From the NCBI GenBank assembly GCA_036501145.1, contig DASYAV010000249.1, positions 1-64,000 of the forward strand: a stretch of 64,000 nt of DNA. Reading direction: 5' to 3'. The translations under genes were made by a program, and so were the position numbers. The notes under the pieces were generated by a model. That model ran no database searches. It had not been told where the DNA came from and worked only from the letters and a program-made list of their open reading frames with translations. The DNA is from PALSA-505 sp036501145. GTDB taxonomy: Bacteria > Actinomycetota > Actinomycetes > Streptosporangiales > Streptosporangiaceae. This document shows positions 41,808-51,500 of this stretch, one piece after another. Within the stretch, counting starts at the first letter, position 1. Each line of letters begins with the position of its first letter.

Positions 41808-44258
41808 TTACTGGTGTGGCAGCAGGCCGAACGGGCTCGGCGCGGTGAACTCGATGCGCAGCGCCCGGGTGCCCGCGCCGGCCCGGATGATCCGCGCCAG
41901 TGCCGGGCGGTAGGGCGGCCGCTGCGCCCGGGCGAAGGCGAGCAGGTAGCCGAGTTTCCCCGGCCCGCCGGCCGTGGTGATCTCCGCGGCGCGCAGCGGG
42001 GTGCCGCGGCCGGCGCCAGGGCCGGAGTCGCCGAAGGACAGCACCCGCACCGGATCCGTGTCGGCCATCGTGGCCAGGGTGATGAGCAGCCGGCTGTCCA
42101 CCCGGCCGGCGGCCAGGTCGGCCTGGGCGGCGGCGGTGGCGCTGACCGACGTGTTGCGCAGCAACTGATTCCCGGCGGCCTGGCGTTCGGACAGGTCGGC
42201 GGCGAGCCCCGCCTGGTACGCGGCCGCGCCGCCGGCCGCGACGGCGCGCACCTCGATCTGGTCGGGCCCGGATCCGAACCCGGCGAGCGGTCCGGGCGTG
42301 TACCTGCCCGCGAGCAGCCCGCCCAGCTGACGGTGCGGCGCCGGCGGCCCGATGATCAGTGCGGCGCCGGGCGGGGCGGCCGCGCCCGGGCGGATCACCA
42401 GCAGGCGGCGCCCGGGGAAACCGGCCGAGCGGAGCGCGGCGCACATCGCGGGATCGCAGGCCACGGCCAGCTGCCTGCTGACCTGGGCCGCCACCCAGGC
42501 TGCCGCCTGCGCGCGCACCGCCGCCGGGGATGGCACCGCCCGGGATGGTGCCGCTTGTGCTGGCGCCGTCACCTGGCCGGGCGCCCCGCTCTGATGCCCG
42601 GCCCCGGTGGACGAGGCGAGGTGGCCCGCGGCCAGCGCGCCGCCCGTCACGACGGCCGCGAACGCGGCCACCGCCGAGGCCGCGCGCAGCCGCCGCCGGC
42701 CTGCGCTGACCGTGGGCCTGGCCGCCGGCCGTCTCGCCAGGTCCAGCGCGGCCGCCTCGGCCAGGTGGTACCTGAGCTCGGGCAGTGCGACGGGATCCTG
42801 CGGCGCGGCGGCGGCTCGGTGCTGCCAGTACCCGGCGGCCCTGCGGTGCGCGGCGGCCAGTTCGGCGGTGCCCGGCCCAGCGGCCAGCCCGGCGGCCCGC
42901 CGCCCACCGGCCAGCTCCGCCGCCCGCCGCCCACCGGCCAGCTTTGCCGCCCGCCGCCCAGCAGCCAGCTCTGCGGGCCGCGGCCCGCAGGCCAGCCGGT
43001 GGTGCAGCTGCCAGGCGGTCCAGCGGTGCACCGACAGCGTGCCCGGCTCGCCACCGGCCTGGCCATCGGCCCCACTGCCCGGCTCGCCGCCTGCCCCGGC
43101 GGTGATCAGCCCGGCGGCCGTGCACTCGGCCAGCGGGCCGGACAGCCCGGCGAGCTGCCCACCCTGGCCGGCCGGCAGCAGCGGAGCGCCGTCCGGTACC
43201 GGCATCCGGTACACCAGCGCACTGGTCAGCACGGCCTGCGCGGCCGCGCTCAGCCCGTCCCACAGGTCACCGAGCAGCTCGTCGCAGGCGGCCAGCGCGA
43301 TCGCCTCCGCCTCCGGCGGCGGCCCGGCCAGCGGGCTGTGCCGGGCACCGGGTACCACGCCGGGCATAGCGCAGCCGGTGCGGGCCTGGATGGCCCGGCC
43401 GAGCCTGGCCGCCACGCCGGGAAACCCGGCCTGGCCCGGGCCGAGCACGCTGTCCAGGTACTCCATGGCCAGCGGGTGGCCGCCGAGCAGCCGCCAGGCC
43501 AGGTCGACCTCGGCCTCCGCCAGCAGCCGGCAGGCCGGCAGCGACCTGGCCAGCTCCGCGGCGGCCGACCGGGACAGCGGGCCGAGGTGGCGCACGCCCA
43601 GCTCGCGCCCAGCGCCGGGCAGCTCGAGCGGGTGCCGGCAGGTGATCAGCAGCCGGCTCAGGCCGGGTTCGCGCAGCCAGTTCCGCAGCAGCCCGGCAAG
43701 CTCCGGATCCCGGACCCCCTGCGGGCCCTCCCCGGCCGAGGTGTTGTCGTCGAAGTCGTCCAGTACGACCAGCACCGGCACCTGGCCGAGCACGTGCTCA
43801 CGCAGCCGGGCCAGCCGGTCGGCCCATGGTTCACCGGCCCGGCCGGCCGCATCCACCGCAGCCACGGCCGCCGCGGTGTGGCAGGCGGCGACCGCCGGGC
43901 TGGCGTGCAATGCCGCACCCAGCGCGGCGAGCAGACGGTCCGCCGACACCTCGCCGGCCAGCCGCACGGGCACCCGCCCGGGCTCGAGCTGGCCCACCCG
44001 CGCGGTGATCGCGGCGGCCAGTGTGGACTTGCCCATCCCGCCGGCGCCCTGCACGACCAGCCCGGCGACGGCCGGGCCGAGCAGGTCGGCGGTCCACCGG
44101 CGGCGTTCGGCGGCCCGGATGGGCAGCGGGGCCTTGCGTGGCCTGCCTGGTCCGGCCGCCGCGGCCCGCGGTTCCGCGGCCCGCGGCGGGCGGCCGGGTG
44201 CCTGCGCCGCGTGCTTTAAGGAAGTTATCGTCCGCTCCGTATGCTGTGCTTTATCCAC
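41808..44258 (-). CDS. Membrane-anchored NB-ARC/STAND-like NTPase with exported C-terminal domain
   Basis: This 816-aa protein has a P-loop NTPase of NB-ARC type at residues ~50-300. Walker A is GAGGMGKST (71-79), Walker B VLVVLDDFDD (162-171), an RNBS-B-like segment LLITCRHP (203-210) and a GLPLA-like GGHPLAMEYL (259-268). A winged-helix-like region and a 9-residue tandem repeat (~430-460) follow. One transmembrane helix (~525-546) leads to an exported ~260-residue domain with a CDPAMC pair. That domain also occurs, from memory, on other actinobacterial signalling proteins. It resembles a receptor that couples an outside domain to a STAND switch (inference). The GTG start at 44258 is tentative: no RBS, and it lies inside an inverted repeat. 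Confidence 0.72.
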   Translation of the reverse strand: MDKAQHTERTITSLKHAAQAPGRPPRAAEPRAAAAGPGRPRKAPLPIRAAERRRWTADLLGPAVAGLVVQGAGGMGKSTLAAAITARVGQLEPGRVPVRLAGEVSADRLLAALGAALHASPAVAACHTAAAVAAVDAAGRAGEPWADRLARLREHVLGQVPVLVVLDDFDDNTSAGEGPQGVRDPELAGLLRNWLREPGLSRLLITCRHPLELPGAGRELGVRHLGPLSRSAAAELARSLPACRLLAEAEVDLAWRLLGGHPLAMEYLDSVLGPGQAGFPGVAARLGRAIQARTGCAMPGVVPGARHSPLAGPPPEAEAIALAACDELLGDLWDGLSAAAQAVLTSALVYRMPVPDGAPLLPAGQGGQLAGLSGPLAECTAAGLITAGAGGEPGSGADGQAGGEPGTLSVHRWTAWQLHHRLACGPRPAELAAGRRAAKLAGGRRAAELAGGRRAAGLAAGPGTAELAAAHRRAAGYWQHRAAAAPQDPVALPELRYHLAEAAALDLARRPAARPTVSAGRRRLRAASAVAAFAAVVTGGALAAGHLASSTGAGHQSGAPGQVTAPAQAAPSRAVPSPAAVRAQAAAWVAAQVSRQLAVACDPAMCAALRSAGFPGRRLLVIRPGAAAPPGAALIIGPPAPHRQLGGLLAGRYTPGPLAGFGSGPDQIEVRAVAAGGAAAYQAGLAADLSERQAAGNQLLRNTSVSATAAAQADLAAGRVDSRLLITLATMADTDPVRVLSFGDSGPGAGRGTPLRAAEITTAGGPGKLGYLLAFARAQRPPYRPALARIIRAGAGTRALRIEFTAPSPFGLLPHQ
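42879..42971. repeat. 27-bp tandem coding repeat in the NTPase gene
   Basis: Three to four 27-bp units encode a 9-residue motif close to AGGRRAAEL, at residues ~430-460 of the NTPase. The protein repeat is an Arg/Ala-rich helix. Minor base differences show it is not a very recent expansion. Confidence 0.6.
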
Positions 44259-44304
44259 TAGGTTTTATCCGCTGGCCACAAAGTACGAGTCTACTTAGTG
44301 GATA
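44252..44304. repeat. 9-bp inverted repeat around the NTPase start in an AT-rich patch
   Basis: TATCCACTA (44252-44260) and TAGTGGATA (44296-44304) are exact inverted copies 35 bp apart. The first includes the proposed GTG of the NTPase gene. The surrounding 200 bp are clearly richer in A and T than the rest of the window. An operator for autoregulation is possible. Confidence 0.45.
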
Positions 44305-44473
44305 CGGAATTCAACCGGACTTGAATCGCTATTTCCTGTCACATCGTGGATGGTTTGTTTGCTCAATTCTGTATAGCACGGGGAGCGTTTGATCAGCGCT
44401 CTTTCCCAGATACCGGCGAGCCAGCCGGGAGGCGGCGATGGCAGCTCCGTGCAATTTATGGATAATTGCGGGG

Positions 44474-46045
44474 TTACGTCCGGCTGACGGATGGCAGCAG
44501 CAAACCGGGATTCAGGATGCCGTGCGGATCCACGGCGGCTTTCGCCCCGCGCAGCGCCAGGGCGAACGGTTCCGGCCGCTGCCGTTCATACCAGGGCAGG
44601 TGATCGCGGCCGACGGCGTGATGGTGCGTGATCGTCCCGCCGGCGGCCAGTATGGCGTCCGAGGCGGCGCGTTTGATCGCGTCCCACTGCGCCACCTCCT
44701 CGCCGCGGCGTACCGGCGCCAGCACCGTGTAGTAGGGGGCCGCGCCGTCCGGGTAGGCGTAGGCGAGCCGGCACATCACCAGCGCGCGGCCGCACTCCTG
44801 CCGGGCGGCCTGCCCGGCCGCCGCCAGCACGCTGTCGTGGAACCGTTCGAAGGCTTCCCAGGTGATGGCGGTCTCGAAGGTCTCCGCCAGCACGCCCAGG
44901 GCCGGATACACGTTGCGCAGGTAGGGCATCCGCAGAAAGGTCTGCCGCCACTCCCCCGCCGCCTGGCCGGGCTGCCCGCCGGTGCCCGCAGGGCTGTCCG
45001 TGGCCCGGATGCCGTCCCACTGGCCACCGTGCCCGGCCGCGGTGTCCAGCGCCGCCTCGAGCTGGCCGGTGACCGGATGGGCCGCGGACTCGAAGCCGAG
45101 GACGAGCAGCGCGCTGGTGCCGTCACCGCCGGCGGTCAGCTTCGCCTCCGCCGGGTCGAGCAGCCGGCAGGCGGCCGGGTACAGGCCCGAGGCCACGATC
45201 TCCCTGACCGCGTGCGCGCCGTGCCGGAACGACGGGAACCTGACGGCGGCGGATGCCCGGTACGCCGGCGGCCGTTGCACCCGCAGCCACACCTGCGTGA
45301 CGATGCCGAAGATGCCCTCCGAGCCGAGCAGCATCCGGTCCGGTGACACGCCAGCCCCCGAGCCGGGCAGCCGCCGGGACTCCCACACGCCGCGCGGCGT
45401 GACGGCGCGGACCGACTCCACGAAGTCGTCGATGCGGGTGTGCAGCGTCGCGTAGTGGCCACCGGACCGGGTGGCGACCCATCCGCCGAGCGTGGAGAAC
45501 TCCCAGGATTGCGGGAAGTGCCGCAGCGTACGGCCGCTCCTGGCCAGCTGGCTGTTCAGTTCCGGGCCGGTCACCCCGGCCTGGGCCAGCGCGGCCCCGG
45601 ACACGTCGTCCACCTCGAGGACCCGGTTCATCCGGGCCAGGTCGACGCAGACCACCCCGTTGTACCCGCTGCCCACGTCGGGCTCGACGCCCCCGGTCAC
45701 GCTGGTCCCGCCGCCGTAGGGGATGACCGCGGCGCCCGCCGCCTCGCACCAGCCGAGCAGCGCGGCGATGTCCTGCTCGCCGCGGGGCCGCGCCACCACG
45801 TCCGGCACGTGGCTGAACTGCCCTCGGAACGCCCTGATCAGGTCGCGGTAGGACTGCCCGTGCGCGTGCCTGGCCCGGTCCCCGGCGGCCTGCGAGCAGA
45901 TGCCGCGCAGTTCCGCGGGCGGGTCAAGCCGCGGCGCGGGCAACCGCACCTGGTCCAGCGGGACCGGTGGCTCCAGCTCGCCGGGCGTGCCGAAGCCGGT
46001 CACCCCGGCGACCGCGGCCGCGGTGTCGCGCAGTTGCGTGCCCAT
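44474..46045 (-). CDS. FAD-linked oxidase, alkyl-dihydroxyacetonephosphate synthase-like
   Basis: This 523-aa flavoprotein (from the first ATG) has a PCMH-type FAD domain (~75-260) with AAVIPYGGGTSVTGG and TLGGWVATRSGGHYATLHTRIDD. The C-terminal cap domain ends with GGTITHHHAVGRDHLPWY (the ADHAPS HHH active-site motif) and ILNPGLLLP. ADHAPS enzymes swap the acyl chain of acyl-DHAP for an alkyl chain; bacterial relatives may be other FAD oxidases. The conserved N-terminal segment RSHWAWGYQDE is encoded in frame upstream of the ATG (46046-46078) but has no ATG, GTG, TTG or CTG before a TAG. The native start is therefore unclear. Confidence 0.83.
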   Translation of the reverse strand: MGTQLRDTAAAVAGVTGFGTPGELEPPVPLDQVRLPAPRLDPPAELRGICSQAAGDRARHAHGQSYRDLIRAFRGQFSHVPDVVARPRGEQDIAALLGWCEAAGAAVIPYGGGTSVTGGVEPDVGSGYNGVVCVDLARMNRVLEVDDVSGAALAQAGVTGPELNSQLARSGRTLRHFPQSWEFSTLGGWVATRSGGHYATLHTRIDDFVESVRAVTPRGVWESRRLPGSGAGVSPDRMLLGSEGIFGIVTQVWLRVQRPPAYRASAAVRFPSFRHGAHAVREIVASGLYPAACRLLDPAEAKLTAGGDGTSALLVLGFESAAHPVTGQLEAALDTAAGHGGQWDGIRATDSPAGTGGQPGQAAGEWRQTFLRMPYLRNVYPALGVLAETFETAITWEAFERFHDSVLAAAGQAARQECGRALVMCRLAYAYPDGAAPYYTVLAPVRRGEEVAQWDAIKRAASDAILAAGGTITHHHAVGRDHLPWYERQRPEPFALALRGAKAAVDPHGILNPGLLLPSVSRT

Positions 46046-46117
46046 GGGCGTCTCGTCCTGATAACCCCAGGCCCAGTGGCTGCGGATCCTGCCGTCGGTT
46101 GCGATGGGCTACGTCTA

Positions 46118-46963
46118 TCACGGCCCCGGCGGCGCCGGCGGCTGCTCGCCGCCCGGAACGGCAGTCCTGGTTCCGGTGACCACCGCGGTGCGGAACTCGG
46201 CGGAGACGTCCACCCGGGCCGCCAGCCCGGCCCGGGTGAGCTCCGCGGCAGCCTGCACCGCCTGCCGCTGGCTGGCCTCGACCAGCAGGTGGCCGCCTGC
46301 CGCGAGCCATCGCGGGGCCGCCGTGGTGACCCGCCGCAGCACGTCCAGTCCGTCCGCGCCTCCGTCGAGCGCGGCCCGCGGCTCGTGGATGCGTGCCTCG
46401 GCGGGCAGCAGCCCGACCTCGGCGCTCGGCACGTAGGGCACGTTGGCCACCAGGATGCGAACCCGGCCGCGCAGCGCGGCGGGCAGCGGTGCGTAAAGGT
46501 CGCCCTGGTAGACGTGGCCACCGGCGGTGGCCACGTTGGCGCGGGCGCACCGCACCGCGGCCGGGTCGATGTCGGCGGCGTGCAGTTCGACCGGGCCGAG
46601 CGCGGCGGCCAGCGCCGCCCCGACGGCGCCGGAGCCGCAGCACAGGTCGACGATGACCGGGACTCCCGGGCGGGCGTCGCGGCGGGCGAGTGCGATGGCC
46701 TGGCGGGCGAGGAACTCGGTGCGGCGGCGGGGCACGAAGACCCCCGGCGCCACGGTGATCCGCAAGCCGCAGAACTCGGCCCAGCCCAGGACCTGCTCGA
46801 GCGGCAGGCCGGCGGCCCGGCGGTCCACCATGGCGGCAAGGTCGGCGGGGGTGCGGGCCGCCGCGGTGAGCAGCCTGGCCTCGTCTTCGGCGAAGACGCA
46901 GCCGGCCGCGCGCAGCCGGGCCACGATGTCCGGGTGCGGATGAGGTGATGGGGAGGCGGTCAT
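46118..46963 (-). CDS. Putative protein N5-glutamine methyltransferase (HemK/PrmC-like)
   Basis: This 281-aa SAM methyltransferase has a helical N-domain (residues 1-75, LPLEQVLGWAEFCGLRI), then the SAM-binding motif VIVDLCCGSGAVGAALAA and AADIDPAAVRCARANV. The active-site tetrapeptide is NVPY (VANVPYVPS) instead of the usual NPPY, as in one actinobacterial HemK paralogue group. It is probably not the main release-factor methylase PrmC. ATG start. Upstream of the ADHAPS-like gene on the same strand, with 72 bp between. Confidence 0.85.
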   Translation of the reverse strand: MTASPSPHPHPDIVARLRAAGCVFAEDEARLLTAAARTPADLAAMVDRRAAGLPLEQVLGWAEFCGLRITVAPGVFVPRRRTEFLARQAIALARRDARPGVPVIVDLCCGSGAVGAALAAALGPVELHAADIDPAAVRCARANVATAGGHVYQGDLYAPLPAALRGRVRILVANVPYVPSAEVGLLPAEARIHEPRAALDGGADGLDVLRRVTTAAPRWLAAGGHLLVEASQRQAVQAAAELTRAGLAARVDVSAEFRTAVVTGTRTAVPGGEQPPAPPGP

Positions 46964-47152
46964 ACGGGCCTTCCGGGAGTGCTGGCGGGCTCACCGGCCC
47001 TCGTGCCGCCGCCCGGTGTGGATCACATGAAGCGGGTCATCCGATCCGGAACCAGCGCAGCCGAGGGCGGGAAGAGCACCCGGCCTGATCGTGCGGTAAC
47101 GGGTCTCACCTCCTGGCTCGGTCCTGCTGGAACCGTAGCAGCCAGTCGGGTC

Positions 47153-48337
47153 CTACACGGCTGCCCACTGCTTGCCGTTCCAGTGCAGGGCGAGGTTGAG
47201 CACGGGGGGGAGGTGGCTGAACCCGACGGCCAGGCAGTCGTCGGCCAGCGGGCAGCGGACGCTGAACACGAAGCCGGCACCGCCCGGATCGGGCGTGGGG
47301 GTGAGCGCCCACTTGCGGCCGGCCCAGTGCAGTGCCTCGGTCCCGCCCTCGTCGTCGCCCACCGCCCAGCAGTCACCCGGCACCCGGCACTGCAGCCCGA
47401 GCACTTCACTGTTGACGAACGGGCCGGCCGGCACCGGAACCTGCGCCCAGCTGGTGCCGTCCCAGCGGAGCAGTTCGTTCCTGCCGCGGCCGGCGGCGGT
47501 GTCGTCGCTGCCGCCGGCCCAGCAGCTGCTGGCCGACGTGCAGCTGATGGCGTTCAGCTGGTTGCCCCCGTTGGGCGGCTGCGGCACCTTGACCTTGGAC
47601 CAGGTCTGCCCGTTCCAGTGCATGACCAGGTTGTACAGGTTGATCTGGTTCGGTTTGACGTAGAAGCCGGCGGCCCAGCAGTTGGTGGCCGACAGGCAGC
47701 TGAGGCTGCTGAGGCCCTCGAAGGCGGAGAACGTGACGGGCGCGCCCCACTGGTGCCCGTTCCACGGCACGACCCGGTTGCTGGAGGTGCTCAGCGCCCA
47801 GCAACGGCCCGAGGGCGCGCAGGACAGGGCGGCCAGGCCCGCGATGCGGGCCGGGGCGGTGGCCACCGACCAGGTCGTGCCGTTCCAGTGCAGCACTTCG
47901 GCCCCGCCGTGGTGACCGCGGGTGCCGGTGGTGAAGCCCACCGCGAGGCAGTTGCCCGCCGATGGGCAGCTGATCGCGTTCAGGCCGGACTGGCGGCCGG
48001 GCTCCGGGACGCTGGCCCGCACCCAGCCGTGGCCGTTCCAGCCGAACACCTCGTTCCGTGACCCGCCGTGCTGGTAGCTGCCGACCGCCCAGCAGCGGCC
48101 GGCTGGGTCGCAGGTCACGCCATTCAGCTGGCTGGTGTTCCCGGGGGCCGGCACCGCGGGCACGCCGCCGGTCATGGCGCCCGTCAGTACTGGCCGCCCG
48201 GGCACCTTGGCGTGCGCCCACGCCGTTCCGCTGGCCACCGTGGCGGCCGCCGCCGCGCTGGCCAGTCCGGCCAGCAGGGTGGCGCTCACGCTCAGGCTCA
48301 CTACTCCGGCCAGCCGCCGGCCGGTCCTCATCCGCAT
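47153..48337 (-). CDS. Secreted protein with seven cysteine-paired repeats
   Basis: This 394-aa exported protein has a signal peptide cleaved near residue 35. Seven repeats of about 48 residues follow. Each has a C-x5-C element (SCPSAGNCLAVGF, SCLSATNCWAAGF, QCRVPGDCWAVGD) and a strand VLHWNGTTWSxV. Seven units suit a seven-bladed beta-propeller with one disulfide per blade. It is related to the eight-repeat protein at 33967 through the CxxxxxC-A-x-G core, but strand 2 differs (HWNGxxW versus SQVNGVW). The ATG has AAAGGAG at ideal spacing. It is divergent from the large glycoside hydrolase, so it may bind the same glycans (inference). Confidence 0.78.
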   Translation of the reverse strand: MRMRTGRRLAGVVSLSVSATLLAGLASAAAAATVASGTAWAHAKVPGRPVLTGAMTGGVPAVPAPGNTSQLNGVTCDPAGRCWAVGSYQHGGSRNEVFGWNGHGWVRASVPEPGRQSGLNAISCPSAGNCLAVGFTTGTRGHHGGAEVLHWNGTTWSVATAPARIAGLAALSCAPSGRCWALSTSSNRVVPWNGHQWGAPVTFSAFEGLSSLSCLSATNCWAAGFYVKPNQINLYNLVMHWNGQTWSKVKVPQPPNGGNQLNAISCTSASSCWAGGSDDTAAGRGRNELLRWDGTSWAQVPVPAGPFVNSEVLGLQCRVPGDCWAVGDDEGGTEALHWAGRKWALTPTPDPGGAGFVFSVRCPLADDCLAVGFSHLPPVLNLALHWNGKQWAAV

Positions 48338-48570
48338 CTGCCTGCTCCTTTCGGTCCGGTCCGCTACTTCCGGGACGCGTGAGCGGTATCCGGGGATGAC
48401 GGGCCGGCGGAAAGAATATGCCCGGCCTCGCGGCGGCCCGGCCAGGCGAAACAGACAGTTGTCGAAGATTTGACTGCCGATACCGCAACAACCGACGCGT
48501 GACAGTGGCCGGAAGCTGGCTTAGCGTCGCCGGAAAAGGCTTTCCGTTTTTCCGCAAGGACGTGTGCCAG

Positions 48571-51500
48571 ATGTCACGACGGCTGCCCCATGTACTTCTT
48601 CGTTCGCGTGCCCGGTCGCTGCCGGTGGTGGCGGGCGTATGCCTGGCGATGACCGTGAGCCTCGGCCTGGCGGGTGGCCCGGCGCTCGCCGGCGGCCCGG
48701 CCGCCGAACCGGCCGGCATCAACCCGGGCGCTCCCCCGTGGGCGGGCTCAGCGCATCCAGTGCCGGCCCCGCCGGCCAGCTATGACCCGAGCCGGAGCAT
48801 GCTGCAGGCCATCTATAACGCCGATGTCGCGGCCGGCGGCAGGTCCTACTGGTTCGACCGGCTGCTCGCCCGGCCTTACCTGCCTGCCGCCAAGGATCCG
48901 ACCGGCTCGGATTCGGTGCTGATGACCCGCGGCCGGGCGCTGTACATGTACACGCAGAACCCGGCCGTTCTCGGTTTCGCCGCGGGCGGCTTCGGCGCCA
49001 ACGGCGGCGGGTGGGCCTACCAGCAGCCGGGCAGCAGCGGCGCGCCGCAGAACCTCTACACGATCAGCGTGTCCGGCGGCAGCCTCACCGAGAACCACGC
49101 CAAACGCTGGCAGTACCCCAGCTACTTCTCCAGCGTTTATGCCCGGACGGGGCTGTCGGTGGCGGAGAAGAAGTTCATCACCTACAACGACGTCGCGGTG
49201 ACCGACCTGACCCTCACCAACACCGGCACCTCGCCCACGACGGTCACACTGACGGCGGCCTCGCCGATCGCGGCGACGGCGTCGGCGGACGGCACCGAAC
49301 TTACCGGCAAGGTCGCCCTCCGGTACGGGCTGTCCACCATCTACCCGAGGATGAGCGGCGACGGGTTCACCACCAGCGGCACCAGCCTGACCCGCACCGT
49401 CACCCTCGCCCCCGGCACCCCGGTCAGCCTGAAGGTCCAGCTCGGCGCCATCGCGAAGGAACTGCCCGGCTCACTGGCCGACTACCAGCGTTACCGCGGC
49501 TACAGCCCGACGACGGCCTGGCTGACCCAGATGCGCGAGTACAACCAGTACTGGATCGCCAACGTCCCCTACATCGACCTGCCGGACAAGAACGTCGAGA
49601 AGATCTTCTACTACCGGTACTGGGAGAACCGATTCAACTCCTTCGACGGCAACATCCCCGGCAACGACTACCAGTTCCCCGTCGACCTGGAAGGCGCGCT
49701 CGGCTACAACAACCAGATCTCGCTGTCGACGCCGATGCGGATGCAGGACCTGCAGTGGTGGCGCGATCCCGCGGACTCCTACGGATCCTGGCTATCGCAG
49801 GGCGAGGAATCCGGCTGCCAGGCGTTCCACGACAACCCTGGCGACACCGGTAACTGGGACAACACCTACGAGCAGTGGACCGGCACCCAGGCCTGGCAGG
49901 ACTACCTGATTCACGGCGGCCCGAAGTCGGTCGTCCGGCTGCTCGCGAAGTACGCCGAGTGCGACCTGGAAGGGACGCTGGCCAAGTTCGACACCAACCA
50001 CGACAACCTGATCGAATACTCCTCCGGCACGCTGCCCGGCAACGACGGCGACCCGACCGCGTTCAAGTACTACGGCACGCGGCCGCAGGACCGCACCGAG
50101 AGCTCGTACCAATACTCCGAGGCCACCACCGCCGCCCAGGAGTTCAGCTACCTCGGTGACCGCGCCGACGCCGCAAAGATGAACACGATAGCCAGTAACA
50201 TCCGCACCGCGATCATGACCAAGCTCTGGGCACCGGGCCCGGTCACCGATTCCATGCCCAACTCGGGCCAGGCAACCGGACCGCGGGCACCGGGCAAGAT
50301 CGGCAACGCGGTCAAGCTGGCAGGCACCGGCGACTATGTGAACCTGCCGGCCGGCATCGCGAGCGGCCTGTCCGACTTCACAATCTCCGCCTGGGTCAAC
50401 CCGGCCGCCACGACCGACTGGACGAGGGTCTTCGACTTCGGCACCGGAACCACGGACTACATGTTCCTGACCGTAAACGCGGGCGGCGGGCCGAGGTTCG
50501 CGATCACGACCAGCGGCGGCGGTGGCGAGCAACAGCTGACCAGCAACACCCAGCTGCCACTCAACACCTGGTCGCATCTGGCCGTGACGCTGTCCGGCAA
50601 CACCGGCACGCTGTACGTCAACGGCACTGCGGTGGCCACGAACACCAACATGACGCTGCACCCCTCCGACCTGGGCAACACCACCCAGGACTGGATCGGG
50701 CGCTCGGAGTACGGCGACCCGTACCTGAACGCGACGGTCGATGACTTCGCCATTTACAACCGGGCGCTGACGGCGTCGGAGATCGGCGCGCTGGCCGGCG
50801 GGCAGGCCGCCGCCGGGAACGTCGCGGACTACAAGTTCGACGAGGCATCCGGCGCGACCGCGCTGGACTCCTCAGGCAACGGCCAGAACGCGACGATCAC
50901 CTCACCGAAGACGCCGACGATCACCTGCCCGGGCAAGGTCTTCCTGCAGCGCGACCTCACCACCAACAACCTGATCTGCTGGAAGGACCAGCAGAACTTC
51001 ACCCCCTACATCGACGGCGTGCCGCCGGACACCCCGACCTACACCCAGGGCCTGCGCTACTACGGCGACGCCAAGGACTTCCCGATCTTCCCGATCTACA
51101 CGGCGGACCAGGCCGACCAGGCCGCGGCCATGAAGTGCGCAACCTGCAGCCACGGCACCAACAACTTCTCCAACATCAATGCCACGCTGCAGGCCCGGCT
51201 TTACTCCAAGGCCATCCGCGACTACCCAACCTCATACATCACGCCGACCATGTACCGGCAGCTGATCGAGTGGCTGGGCTGGAACGAGGACATCAACGGC
51301 GACAACCGGTTCCCCGACAACAACGAGTACTACTACAACTGGAATCCCAAGACCAAGACGTACGTCCGCTCCAGCATCAACGACGACGTGCTCGGCTCCT
51401 ACAGCTGGATGATGTTCCAGGACATCGCCGGCCTGCAGCCGCGGGCGGACAGCACCGTGGAACTGTGGCCGATCGACATGGGTTACAACCACTTCACCGT

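Noticed and set aside
42879..42971. Short tandem repeats considered as CRISPR
   Set aside because: The units are contiguous, in coding frame and have no spacers.
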